Positions 1 to 7,069 of a stretch of DNA of 18,448 nucleotides are shown here, piece after piece. The stretch is from Acidimicrobiaceae bacterium (lineage in GTDB: Bacteria > Actinomycetota > Acidimicrobiia > Acidimicrobiales > UBA8190): NCBI GenBank assembly GCA_003453695.1, contig DMNK01000155.1, positions 6,864 through 25,311 on the forward strand. The letters run 5' to 3'. Made by a program: the position numbers and the translations under genes. The notes beneath the pieces are model-generated. The model was not told the origin of the DNA, made no database searches, and was given only the letters and a program-made list of their open reading frames with translations. How positions within the stretch are numbered: position 1 is the first letter of the stretch; the number at the start of each line of letters is the position of its first letter.

Positions 1-87
1 CGGGCCGGCCCGGCCCGATCGGCTCGGCCCCCCCGGGGGCAGGGGCACCCCAAAGTATTCCCCCCCGCGCCCCGCCGGCCGCCATCG
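1..87. other. GC-rich inverted repeats downstream of the GMC gene
   Basis: This short stretch lies beyond the stop of the minus-strand GMC oxidoreductase gene and holds no gene. It contains a 12-bp perfect palindrome at 1-12 (CGGGCCGGCCCG) and a GCCCCC/GGGGGC inverted repeat at 27-40 with almost no loop. They could act as a terminator for the minus-strand cluster, but neither is followed by a T-run in that direction. In DNA this GC-rich such repeats also arise by chance, so the terminator role is weak inference. Confidence 0.25.
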
Positions 88-2094
88 CTACTGAGGCGTG
101 TACCCGCCCTTGATGACTTGTCCGATCATCGTGTCCTGGTCGTATGCGGCGATCACGTTGCGAAGGGTGGCGGCAGTCCCGTCCATGTCCGCCGCCTTCG
201 CCGACGCGTTGCCGGCACCGATCCCGGCGACCAGGGCGGCCGCCGCCCAGTAGGACAACGCCGACATCGTGAGCGTGACGTTGAACCCCGCCGCTGTGAC
301 CCACAGGCCGCCCCCGGCGTGGTACAGGTTGTCGAAGTTCCAGTAGCGGCCGAAGGGGTCGCAGGGACCACCGTCGGGGGTGAGCGCCATTCGATGCGTC
401 CCCAGGATGTGCCGGCTGGCCGGGATGTTGTTGAAGGGGGTCTGGCTGGTGACGGGGAGGAGGGCGGCGTCCACCGTTCCCGGTAGGGCGGGCGGAAGCG
501 TCGTGTTGATGGACGCGGCGAACAGGGCGTGGATCGTGGGATACGGCGTGCCCGGCCCGCCGATGGCCTCCAGGATCTCGAGCATCTTCGGCGCGTAGTA
601 CGCGGAAGCGGCCAGCTCGTAGGGATGGCTCTGGTAGGTGACACGCGGCACGGGCACGCCGTACACGTCCACGATGTCGGGGTCGAGGTCGACCAGGTTG
701 GACAGCTGGGGCATGTCCTCGCCCTGCAGCGTGAAGGCGACCAGCCGTTGGGTGAAGGGCGCCAGCGACATGTAGGTCTTGAGCGGCTCGCCGTACAAGA
801 AGGCGGCCACCTCGCTCCCTGCCTGGATGGGGTTCAGGTTGCCGCCCATCTCCATGATCCCGCCCCGGGGGATGGCCGGGTCGAACGCCTCGACGGTGGG
901 GCCGGCGCCGGCGAAGGCGTCCATGGTGTGGGTGGAGGTGCGTCCCCGGAAGGAGTGAATCTCCTCGTTCATCACCGCCAGGGCGTTGGTCTGGAGGTGG
1001 AACATGAGGTTGGCCCCGAGTTGATGGCTGGGGTCGTAGGCGTGGGTGGCCCCACCGATCCCGCTCAGCAACGACAAGCGGGTGGCCTCGATCGGGGTGT
1101 TGCCCAGTACGAAGACGTCACCCGGGCTGAGGGTGATGGTCTGGATGGTCCCGTAGGTCGAACGGGTCGGCTCGAGATCGAGGTAGTTGACGGCAGATAC
1201 CGCCTGGCGCCCCCCGGATGACGGTCCGAACTCGAAGTTCACGACGTTGGCGTTCCAGATGAGCTGGGCACCGGCGGCCAGCGCGTCGACCACCTGCCAC
1301 ACCCCGCCGCCTTTGGCGTTGACCGGGCAGCCGTAGTCCAGACAGAACGAGCAGTTCACGCAGGCCGACCGTCCCCGGTAGGGACGGGAGATGATCGAGG
1401 TGGGCACCGGCGCCGCCCCGTAGCCGAGCACGTTGGCGGCGTAGTAGGGCAGCAGGCTGTTGAGCTGGCCCGGCCCGGGCGGCATGGCGAACGGCGTCGA
1501 GCGCCACGATTCGTGCGGGTTGGGGTTGACGATCCGTCCGGACGAGTCGCGGTGGGCGGGACCCTGTACCCCGACGACCTCCTCGGCGATGGCATAGAAG
1601 GCCTCGAGGTGCTTGTACTGCATGGGCCAGTCGGCGTAATTGGCGTTGGGGATGGCCGACTGCCCTGCCGGTGTACCCGCATACTTGGCGAACGCCGAAT
1701 TGGTGACGAAATCGATCTCCCGCAGGCGACGGAATTTGGCGTCGTAATGGGCAGTGCCCCCGCCGACCGTCGTCGGCAGCGTGTTGACGTCACCCACGAA
1801 CTCGCGCTTCCCGGCGCTCGTGGACACGCGGAACGACCTCGGCTCGAGGAGGGGGTCCTGCCCCATGGCCTTGGGCCGGGCCTCGTAGCCGACCTCGTCG
1901 TTGGCCCACAGGTTCGAGACCTTGTCGGGCGTGATGCCCGGGTTGCGGACCTGTCCCTGCGAAGCGCCCGGGAAGGTGATGTAGCTGTTCCCCTTCTCGA
2001 GGATGACCACGTCCCAGTCGGCTCTGGCCAGGAGGCGGGCCACCATGCCTCCGGAAGCGCCGCTCCCGACGATGACGGCCTTGGGCTTGCTCAT
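88..2094 (-). CDS. GMC-family FAD-dependent oxidoreductase (gluconate 2-dehydrogenase large-subunit type)
   Basis: Predicted flavoprotein of 668 residues that oxidises an alcohol or sugar-type substrate; the substrate is not readable from the sequence. The N-terminus carries a Rossmann FAD motif, VGSGASGG (GxGxxG at residues 10-15), with the acidic ribose-binding position in ILEKG. The C-terminal GMC domain has SRHILGTHRM with His562, and GFNVTLT with Asn605, the usual catalytic His/Asn pair. A cysteine cluster CVNCSFCLDYGC (C245, C248, C251, C256) resembles the Cys-rich segment of gluconate, fructose or glucose dehydrogenase large subunits, some of which hold an Fe-S cluster. No signal peptide is present. 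The ATG at 2094 is chosen because it starts at the Rossmann fold and overlaps the upstream stop as ATGA, which implies translational coupling. The open frame continues upstream only as a shadow. Inference: it is exported, if at all, by hitchhiking with its Tat-bearing partner. Confidence 0.9.
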   Translation of the reverse strand: MSKPKAVIVGSGASGGMVARLLARADWDVVILEKGNSYITFPGASQGQVRNPGITPDKVSNLWANDEVGYEARPKAMGQDPLLEPRSFRVSTSAGKREFVGDVNTLPTTVGGGTAHYDAKFRRLREIDFVTNSAFAKYAGTPAGQSAIPNANYADWPMQYKHLEAFYAIAEEVVGVQGPAHRDSSGRIVNPNPHESWRSTPFAMPPGPGQLNSLLPYYAANVLGYGAAPVPTSIISRPYRGRSACVNCSFCLDYGCPVNAKGGGVWQVVDALAAGAQLIWNANVVNFEFGPSSGGRQAVSAVNYLDLEPTRSTYGTIQTITLSPGDVFVLGNTPIEATRLSLLSGIGGATHAYDPSHQLGANLMFHLQTNALAVMNEEIHSFRGRTSTHTMDAFAGAGPTVEAFDPAIPRGGIMEMGGNLNPIQAGSEVAAFLYGEPLKTYMSLAPFTQRLVAFTLQGEDMPQLSNLVDLDPDIVDVYGVPVPRVTYQSHPYELAASAYYAPKMLEILEAIGGPGTPYPTIHALFAASINTTLPPALPGTVDAALLPVTSQTPFNNIPASRHILGTHRMALTPDGGPCDPFGRYWNFDNLYHAGGGLWVTAAGFNVTLTMSALSYWAAAALVAGIGAGNASAKAADMDGTAATLRNVIAAYDQDTMIGQVIKGGYTPQ

Positions 2095-3407
2095 GACTGG
2101 GCCAGGGACTTGACGATGGCACCGGCCTTCTCGAGGGCCTCGATCAGCACCGAGAAGTTCCCGAGCGTGGCCGCCACGGGGTTCGCACCCGGGGTGGACG
2201 TCGGCCGGTACTCCACGGCGGTGCCCCGGGGGACGAACACTTTGTTGGAATTGCCCGGTGTGCCGCCGAAACCGGCGTTCTCGCCCTGGCCGGGGCCCGG
2301 GCTCCCGGGCCCGTCGAAGTAGATGGCGTTGCCGAGGGGCACCGTGTCGCCGTCCCAGCCCACCGAGGCCCACGTCACCTGGCCCCCGCCGGGGTACGAC
2401 GACTTGTCGGACAGCCCGTTGTACTCGGGCAGGCAGTAGGTGCCCTGGATGGTGTGCAGCACCATGACGCCGAACAGCGCCGCTGCCGCCGGGGGGGGCA
2501 CCGGGTTGGGCAGGGGAGGGGGGAGCCCGGGCAGGCCGTTCTGCGAGGCGGCGCCCAGAAGCGGGTTGGAGGCGAGGAGGATCAGCGCATCCCGCTCCGG
2601 CTCGGCCGCCATCCAGAAGGGCGCACCGAAGTTCTGTTGCGACCAGTCGTCGAAGGCGGCCAGGCCCTGCTGGTAGCCGGCCCGCAGGTTCTGCGCGCCC
2701 GGAATGGTCGGCGGCGATCCCGTGGCACCCGCGGTCGATTGGACCTCGGTCACCCACTTTCTCGGGGTCATCGGCCAGCCGGCCGGCGACGGCGGCAGGA
2801 CCGCGCCTGGGGCCATCCATGGGGGCAGGGTCGACGGCGGCGTGCCGTAGAGACGGAGGTACCAGGCCAGGGCCTGCGCCTGCGAGAGGCCGAGGAACTG
2901 GATTTCCCCGACGCTGTTCTCGAAATCGTCCGGGCTCGCCGTCGCACCGGGTTGCCCGGTGTCCGGGTTGCCGAACGGCCACCGCCCGCTGAAGCGACCG
3001 TGCAGGTAGATGGGAGCCGTGTTGACCAGTTTGGCGTCGGTGGGGCTCGGGGTTCCGGTCTGGAAGGCGGACAGGAAGAGGTCGATGTAGTTGACGGCCT
3101 GAGCGGCGCTGGCTCCGGGCCCGAGGGCGTCAGCGGGAATGATCCCGTCGCAGATGGCCGAGGCCGTGGCGTACAGGTCGTGCACGTGATGCGTCGCCGG
3201 GTCTGTGTACGACCTGACCAGGAAGTACGGGCCTCCCGGCAGAGGTGTCGGGCCGGTGCTCGACGTCGATGCCAGTCCCAGGTCGGCGAGGATGTCCCGT
3301 CCCGCCGCCGTGATCGGCAGCGCCATGGCTCCACCGGCCGCCAGTGCTGCTTTCATGAAGGCCCGTCGCGTCAGGGCGAAGCGTCGGGACGTGTCCGGCG
3401 ATGCCAC
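2091..3407 (-). CDS. Tat-exported gluconate 2-dehydrogenase subunit 3-like protein
   Basis: Predicted 438-residue exported partner of the GMC oxidoreductase. The N-terminus has a textbook twin-arginine signal, TRRAFMK (RR at 14-15), followed by a hydrophobic AALAAGGAMALPITAAG stretch, so the folded protein should cross the membrane by Tat. The body matches the subunit 3 family in two places: an early ATASAICDGIIPADALGPGASAAQAVNYID segment (the 'IIPAD...GA..A..V.YID' pattern) and a late HTIQGTYCLPEYNG (about residues 317-330), equivalent to the family's HTLEG...PEYGGN. It is much longer than typical subunit 3 proteins (about 200-250 residues), with Pro/Gly-rich insertions. The GTG start at 3407 is preferred because AAGGAGG lies 4 nt upstream; an ATG at 3470 has no ribosome site. 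The stop overlaps the GMC start. A cytochrome c third subunit is not visible before the window edge. The family call is from remembered motifs and needs a profile search. Confidence 0.8.
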   Translation of the reverse strand: MASPDTSRRFALTRRAFMKAALAAGGAMALPITAAGRDILADLGLASTSSTGPTPLPGGPYFLVRSYTDPATHHVHDLYATASAICDGIIPADALGPGASAAQAVNYIDLFLSAFQTGTPSPTDAKLVNTAPIYLHGRFSGRWPFGNPDTGQPGATASPDDFENSVGEIQFLGLSQAQALAWYLRLYGTPPSTLPPWMAPGAVLPPSPAGWPMTPRKWVTEVQSTAGATGSPPTIPGAQNLRAGYQQGLAAFDDWSQQNFGAPFWMAAEPERDALILLASNPLLGAASQNGLPGLPPPLPNPVPPPAAAALFGVMVLHTIQGTYCLPEYNGLSDKSSYPGGGQVTWASVGWDGDTVPLGNAIYFDGPGSPGPGQGENAGFGGTPGNSNKVFVPRGTAVEYRPTSTPGANPVAATLGNFSVLIEALEKAGAIVKSLAQS

Positions 3408-3411
3408 CCAA

Positions 3412-3418
3412 CCTCCTT
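3412..3418 (-). promoter_or_regulatory. Strong ribosome binding site deciding the GTG start of the Tat protein
   Basis: On the minus strand AAGGAGG is followed after 4 nt by GTG (3407-3405). This is one of the very few canonical Shine-Dalgarno sites in the window. It moves the start 63 nt downstream from the longer ATG option and leaves a compact Tat signal. Confidence 0.7.
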
Positions 3419-3501
3419 CCGCCGGCGGCGGCCTCCCCGTGGCCAGCCTGGTCAGGGAACGCCGGGCCATCAGGAGGCTTGCGCCGAGTGTGACACCGTC
3501 G

Positions 3502-4998
3502 TCAGGTGCGGGACAGCTCCGGCGGCAGGGCCCGGTCGCCGTCGGCCCCGCTCGGAGGAGGGCTCTCCGGGCTGTCGCCGAGCATGACCGGCGCGGCCCG
3601 GCGCTGCATCCACCAGCGACGTCCGAACAACCCGAGCGTGCCCAGCGCCGCGCTGCCGAGAATGACCGTGAGCAAGACCCACAACCAGGGACCGGGGCCG
3701 GAGGCCGCAGCGGTCCGGCCCAGTGCCGCGTCACGGAGGCGCTTGCCCTGAGGGTCGGCACTGCTGGTGGTGGTGCTCGGGGGCGCCCCCGTCGTCGACG
3801 TGGGGCCCGGTGACGACGACGTGGTCCTCGGAGCCGTCGCCGCCCGCGGCGCAGGCGCGCTCGAGCTCGGAGGCTTGGGCGCGGCCGACGGGCTCGGGTG
3901 CCCGGCGACTGCCTGGACGGCGGCACCGGCATTCACCAGGCCGGAACAGCTCGACCCGCACGAGACCGAGTGATTGGAGGTCCCGAGCAGCGTCTGCACG
4001 GCCTGGGACGCAGACAGTCCGTGAGACAGCAGCAGCGCCACTGTGGCGGAGACGAAGGGGGTCGCCATGGAGGTGCCCTCGTCGGTGGCATAGCAATTCG
4101 TCGGCTGCGACGCGGTCCAGTAGGTCGAGAGGATCTCGTAGGGGTCGTACTGGCTGCATGCTGCGGCGCTGGGGCCGTTCGGATCGTCGCCACCCGGGGC
4201 AGCCACGCCCCACTGCGCCTCGTTGACGCCGTTGGAATAGGAGGCCAGTCGCCCCTGCTCACCGTTCTGCGGTGAGCCGGTGGCGGCCACGACCACAGCC
4301 GGCACACCGGAGTAATTGGCGTCTCCCAGGCCGAAGAGCCCGTCACTGTTGTTGCCGGCGGCGATGACCGGGACGGCGCCCGAGTTCCAGGCGTTCTGCA
4401 AGGCGTTGCCGAGCGGGCTGCCCTGGACGTTGGACGTGTCCACGAGCCCGCCGATCGACGCGTTGCCGAGGCTCAGGTTGATGACCTTGGCTCCGGCCTG
4501 GACCGCCCAATTGATGCCGGCCACGACGTCGGAGTACTGACCGGCGCCGGTGCAGTCGAGGACCTTGGCCACCACCAGGGACGCACCGGGGGCGGCCCCC
4601 GACACCCCCACAGCACCGGATGCGGCGGCGATGCCGGATACGTGCGTGCCGTGACCGTTGTCGTCCTGCGCCGGATTGGCGGGCGGCGACGTCTCACAGC
4701 CCGAGCTGGGGGAGCTCACGAAGTAGTTCTGGGCGACCACCTTGCCCTGGAGATCCTGCTGCGCCACGTCCACGCCCGTGTCGACGATGCCGATGCGCAC
4801 GCCGCCACCTGTGCCGTACTGCCAGGCGGTCGGAGCCCCGATCACCGACAGGCCCCACTGGTCGCCCAGGTACTGGGCCGCCAGCGCAGGCGAGGCGAGG
4901 AGCGAGACCGACAGACCGACGGCGCCCCCGGCGGCGACCAGGGCCGCCCCGGCCCTGGACACCCGACCTCCGGTCACGTCTCGTTTCCTCGCTGTCAT
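3502..4998 (-). CDS. Subtilisin-like serine protease (S8) with C-terminal membrane anchor, mycosin-like
   Basis: Secreted, membrane-tethered peptidase of 498 residues. A Sec signal peptide ends near ASPALA-AQ (residue 40-41). The catalytic triad is clear: Asp73 in GIVDTGVD, His116 in NGHGTHVSG, Ser310 in EGTSMATP; Asn216 in AAGNNSDG is the oxyanion residue. Six cysteines in the extracellular part could form disulfides. The catalytic domain is followed by a Pro/Ser/Thr linker (about 368-415), a single hydrophobic helix (about 437-458, WLWVLLTVILGSAALGTLGLF), a basic stop-transfer GRRWWMQRR and a short cytoplasmic tail. Domain order matches mycosins (MycP) of type VII secretion, but no ESX gene is in the window and there is no long propeptide, so only 'mycosin-like' is claimed. 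The ATG at 4998 precedes a basic n-region. The Tat protein gene starts 94 nt downstream on the same strand and may be co-transcribed. Confidence 0.9.
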   Translation of the reverse strand: MTARKRDVTGGRVSRAGAALVAAGGAVGLSVSLLASPALAAQYLGDQWGLSVIGAPTAWQYGTGGGVRIGIVDTGVDVAQQDLQGKVVAQNYFVSSPSSGCETSPPANPAQDDNGHGTHVSGIAAASGAVGVSGAAPGASLVVAKVLDCTGAGQYSDVVAGINWAVQAGAKVINLSLGNASIGGLVDTSNVQGSPLGNALQNAWNSGAVPVIAAGNNSDGLFGLGDANYSGVPAVVVAATGSPQNGEQGRLASYSNGVNEAQWGVAAPGGDDPNGPSAAACSQYDPYEILSTYWTASQPTNCYATDEGTSMATPFVSATVALLLSHGLSASQAVQTLLGTSNHSVSCGSSCSGLVNAGAAVQAVAGHPSPSAAPKPPSSSAPAPRAATAPRTTSSSPGPTSTTGAPPSTTTSSADPQGKRLRDAALGRTAAASGPGPWLWVLLTVILGSAALGTLGLFGRRWWMQRRAAPVMLGDSPESPPPSGADGDRALPPELSRT

Positions 4999-5040
4999 GC
5001 CGTGCGAGCCCCCATACCCATCTCGTGGCGGCGTGGTGCC

Positions 5041-5058
5041 GGGCGCGGCGGCGCGCCC
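5041..5058. other. 7-bp stem-loop upstream of the S8 protease gene
   Basis: Perfect inverted repeat GGGCGCG / CGCGCCC with a 4-nt loop in the 222-nt divergent gap between the protease gene (minus) and the radical SAM gene (plus). It would lie in the protease 5' region. The adjacent A-run (5063-5067 on the plus strand) is on the wrong side for a plus-strand terminator and precedes the stem on the minus strand, so it is not a classical terminator. Function unknown. Confidence 0.3.
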
Positions 5059-5111
5059 GAGAGAAAAACGTCACCACCTGGGGATCCTTGCTGTGCCGTC
5101 CGGCCGCCCGG

Positions 5112-5129
5112 CCGCCCGGCATCGGGCGG
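5112..5129. other. 7-bp stem-loop in the divergent intergenic gap
   Basis: Perfect inverted repeat CCGCCCG / CGGGCGG with a GCAT loop, preceded by short GGCCGCCC direct repeats. It lies about 60 nt before the LexA box, in the gap between two divergent genes. It could be an operator or a chance GC-rich hairpin; no T-run follows in either direction. The rest of 4999-5220 holds only the features listed separately. Confidence 0.3.
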
Positions 5130-5191
5130 GCTACCCACCGCCGGGGCAGCCCCGACGGCGACGCCGCCCCGGGCACCCGCCCCCGGCGGGA

Positions 5192-5205
5192 CGAACATAT
5201 GTTCG
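5192..5205. promoter_or_regulatory. LexA (SOS) operator, perfect palindrome
   Basis: CGAACATATGTTCG is a perfect 14-bp palindrome. It matches the established actinobacterial/Bacillus-type SOS box CGAAC-N4-GTTCG, including the preferred AT-rich centre. It ends one base before the -10 hexamer of the radical SAM gene, where bound LexA would occlude RNA polymerase. No second box of this form was seen in the window, including in front of recN. A LexA-repressed promoter for the gene at 5221 is the direct inference. Confidence 0.88.
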
Positions 5206-5206
5206 A

Positions 5207-5212
5207 TATGAT
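5207..5212 (+). promoter_or_regulatory. -10 element of the radical SAM gene, leaderless layout
   Basis: TATGAT differs from TATAAT by one base and ends 8 nt before the GTG start at 5221. That spacing puts the transcription start at or next to the start codon. No Shine-Dalgarno sequence is present, so a leaderless mRNA is likely. No convincing -35 is seen; the LexA operator occupies the spacer. Confidence 0.65.
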
Positions 5213-5220
5213 GCCGGGCG

Positions 5221-6183
5221 GTGGTCGACAGAAGTGGCTCCGACCAGGGATTTCGGTGGCGTCTCGCCGAAGACGACGGCGGCCAGCCCTCGCTGTTCTC
5301 GGACGAGGAGCTCTACGACCGCCACGTCGGCATCGGGGAGTACCGAGGACTCGAGTTTCTCCACGTCAACGCCAAGCGCATCATCAACCCGGTCCCGCCG
5401 GCCTCCCGCATGGGCTTCCGCTTCACCATCAATGCCTACCGCGGTTGCTCCCACAGTTGTGCCTACTGCTTCTCGAGGCCGACCCATGCGTACCTGAACC
5501 TGAACATGGGTGAGGATTTCGAGCGGAAGCTCGTCGTCAAGGTGAACGCCGTCGAAAAGGTGCGTGCCGAGCTTCGGTCCTCTCGATGGAAGGGTGATCT
5601 CATCGCCATGGGGACGAATACCGACCCGTATCAACGCGCCGAGGGCAAGTACCACCTCACGAGAGGGATCGTCCAAGCTCTGGGTGAGGCACGGAACCCC
5701 TTCTCCATCCTCACCAAGGGAACCCTGATCCTTCGCGACCTCGACGTCCTCACCCACGCGGCGGGGCGCACCGACGTGCGCTGTGCGCTGTCCATCGGCA
5801 CCCTCGACGAGGAGGTCTGGAAGGCGACCGAGCCCGGCACGCCTCATCCCCGGCGCCGGGTGGAGGCGGTCCGTCGGCTGAACGAGGCGGGGATTCCGAC
5901 CGGCGTCCTGGTGGCGCCCATCATCCCCGGCTGGTCCGACCGGCCCGAGCAACTGGAGGAGGTGACGACCGCCTGCCTCGACGCCGGCGCCACGTCGGTG
6001 ACCCCCGTCGTGCTCCATCTGCGCCCGGGCGTGAAGGAGCACTTCTTCGGCTTCCTCGATGCGCGACAGCCGGCGCTGGCTGCCGACTTGCGATCCCGTT
6101 ACGGAAGGGGCTCCTACCTTCCCCACCGAGAGCAGGAGTCGATCACGGCTCCGGTTCGCTTTCGGAGATCTCGCGGCAGCTGA
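5221..6183 (+). CDS. Radical SAM protein, Rv2578c family, SOS-regulated
   Basis: Predicted 320-residue radical S-adenosylmethionine enzyme. The [4Fe-4S] motif CSHSCAYC (C76, C80, C83) sits in FTINAYRGCSHSCAYCFSRPTHAYL, which is characteristic of the family containing M. tuberculosis Rv2578c and related to the spore photoproduct lyase branch. Downstream segments GDLIAMGTNTDPYQRAE, FSILTKGTLILRD and LVAPIIPGWSD are typical of this family. The N-terminal FRWRLAEDD also fits known relatives, supporting the GTG start at 5221. The reaction is not established; the SPL-like fold and the LexA operator 15 nt upstream suggest a DNA-damage role, which is inference. I recall Rv2578c being listed among mycobacterial SOS-box genes, so the regulation may be conserved. 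The HAD gene follows after 53 nt. Confidence 0.9.
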   Translation: MVDRSGSDQGFRWRLAEDDGGQPSLFSDEELYDRHVGIGEYRGLEFLHVNAKRIINPVPPASRMGFRFTINAYRGCSHSCAYCFSRPTHAYLNLNMGEDFERKLVVKVNAVEKVRAELRSSRWKGDLIAMGTNTDPYQRAEGKYHLTRGIVQALGEARNPFSILTKGTLILRDLDVLTHAAGRTDVRCALSIGTLDEEVWKATEPGTPHPRRRVEAVRRLNEAGIPTGVLVAPIIPGWSDRPEQLEEVTTACLDAGATSVTPVVLHLRPGVKEHFFGFLDARQPALAADLRSRYGRGSYLPHREQESITAPVRFRRSRGS

Positions 6184-6224
6184 CTGAGGCGTCGCTCCGG
6201 GACGGCGGCTCGGCGTCGGTCTGC

Positions 6225-6230
6225 CAACAT
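6225..6230 (+). promoter_or_regulatory. Possible -10 for a leaderless HAD phosphatase mRNA
   Basis: CAACAT is followed by exactly 6 nt and the ATG at 6237. The spacing equals that before scpA and the DksA-type gene, but the hexamer lacks the initial T of TANNNT. No ribosome site precedes the ATG. Confidence 0.3.
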
Positions 6231-6236
6231 GACCGT

Positions 6237-7028
6237 ATGAACCCTCCCGGAGTCGGTGACCCGTGGGCGTCCGACCGATCGACATGGATCGTCGACCTCG
6301 ACGGCGTGGTCTGGCTGGCCGGAGAGCCCATTCCCGGCTCTGCTCGAGCCGTCGAGCTCCTGCGCAGCTCAGGCGTCCGGGTCGTCTTCGCCACGAACAA
6401 CGCCGCCCCCACGGTCGCCGAGTTGTTGGCCCGTCTCGACAAGGCCGGCATCGACGCCGATCGAGCCGACCTCCTCACCTCTGCCCAGGCGGCGGCGAGC
6501 ATGCTCGAGCCGGGCACAACCGCTTTTCCCTGCGCGCAAGGGGGGGTCGTGGAAGCGCTCACGGAACGGGGGGTCACCGTCGTCGACCGCGCACCGGCAG
6601 ACGCCGTGGTGGTGGGGTGGACGACCCAGTTCGACTTCGCCCTTCTCGCCGACACCGCCACGTTGGTGCGCCAAGGGGCCCGCTTCATCGGCACCAATGA
6701 GGACGCCACCCACCCCACGCCCGAACGTCTTCTTCCGGGATCCGGCGCCATCCTGGCGGCGGTGGCCACCGCCGCCCAGGCCACACCGGAGGTGGCCGGC
6801 AAGCCACACGCCCCCATGGTGGAACTGATTCGCCGCCGCACCGACCGTGTCGATATGACGGTGGGAGACCGTCCCTCGACGGACGGTGAACTGGCACGGG
6901 CCCTGGGCGCTCCGTTCGCACTGGTCCGCACGGGCGTGACGCGAGACGGGCGGGAGCCCGTGGTCGTGCAACCGGACGAGGATGCACCCGACTTGTTTAC
7001 GCTGGCGTCGCGCCTGCTCGGCTCGTAA
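6237..7028 (+). CDS. HAD-superfamily phosphatase, NagD/phosphoglycolate type (Rv1692-like)
   Basis: Predicted cytosolic sugar- or glycerol-phosphate phosphatase of 263 residues. HAD motif I is IVDLDGVVW with nucleophile Asp20 and Asp22; motif II is FATNNAA (T53); the motif III lysine is K189 in AGKPHAPM; motif IV is TVGDRPSTDGELA with Asp211 and Asp216. The TNNAA and GKPHAPM segments place it in the class IIA (NagD, p-nitrophenylphosphatase) group. In M. tuberculosis the syntenic gene Rv1692 is reported as a glycerol-3-phosphate phosphatase and opens the same block before tlyA, so a similar role is plausible. The motif IV consensus usually reads GDR-x2-TD, and PSTD keeps both aspartates. ATG 6237 begins just before motif I with no upstream ribosome site. 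Confidence 0.88.
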   Translation: MNPPGVGDPWASDRSTWIVDLDGVVWLAGEPIPGSARAVELLRSSGVRVVFATNNAAPTVAELLARLDKAGIDADRADLLTSAQAAASMLEPGTTAFPCAQGGVVEALTERGVTVVDRAPADAVVVGWTTQFDFALLADTATLVRQGARFIGTNEDATHPTPERLLPGSGAILAAVATAAQATPEVAGKPHAPMVELIRRRTDRVDMTVGDRPSTDGELARALGAPFALVRTGVTRDGREPVVVQPDEDAPDLFTLASRLLGS

Positions 7029-7031
7029 CGC

Positions 7032-7061
7032 TTGCTCCTTCAACAGCCCTGGTCGTAGCCT
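7032..7061 (+). promoter_or_regulatory. Promoter for the Lys/Ala-tailed protein and tlyA block
   Basis: TTGCTC (7032-7037) and TAGCCT (7056-7061) are separated by 18 nt, resembling -35 and -10 boxes. The -10 fits TANNNT and ends 8 nt before the ATG at 7070, so transcription would begin at or just before the start codon (leaderless). This would give tlyA-nadK-recN a promoter separate from the HAD gene. Confidence 0.5.
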
Positions 7062-7069
7062 TTCGCGTC

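Noticed and set aside
529..2322. Long plus-strand open frames antisense to the GMC and Tat genes
   Set aside because: They mirror codon third-position GC of the real minus-strand genes and show no family motif.
2095..2982. In-frame extension of the GMC gene to a 964-residue protein
   Set aside because: The extra N-terminal part is Arg/Pro/Gly-rich, lies antisense-phased over the Tat protein gene and precedes a complete Rossmann start at 2094; it is a GC-driven shadow.
3408..3932. Long N-terminal extension of the Tat protein gene, including an ATG at 3470
   Set aside because: The extension is low-complexity Arg/Pro and overlaps the protease gene; a strong AAGGAGG selects GTG 3407 and leaves a normal Tat signal.
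6229..6240. Mini-ORF ATG-ACC-GTA-TGA overlapping the HAD start
   Set aside because: Only three sense codons with no -10 at suitable spacing for its ATG; too short to separate from chance, unlike the pyrG case.
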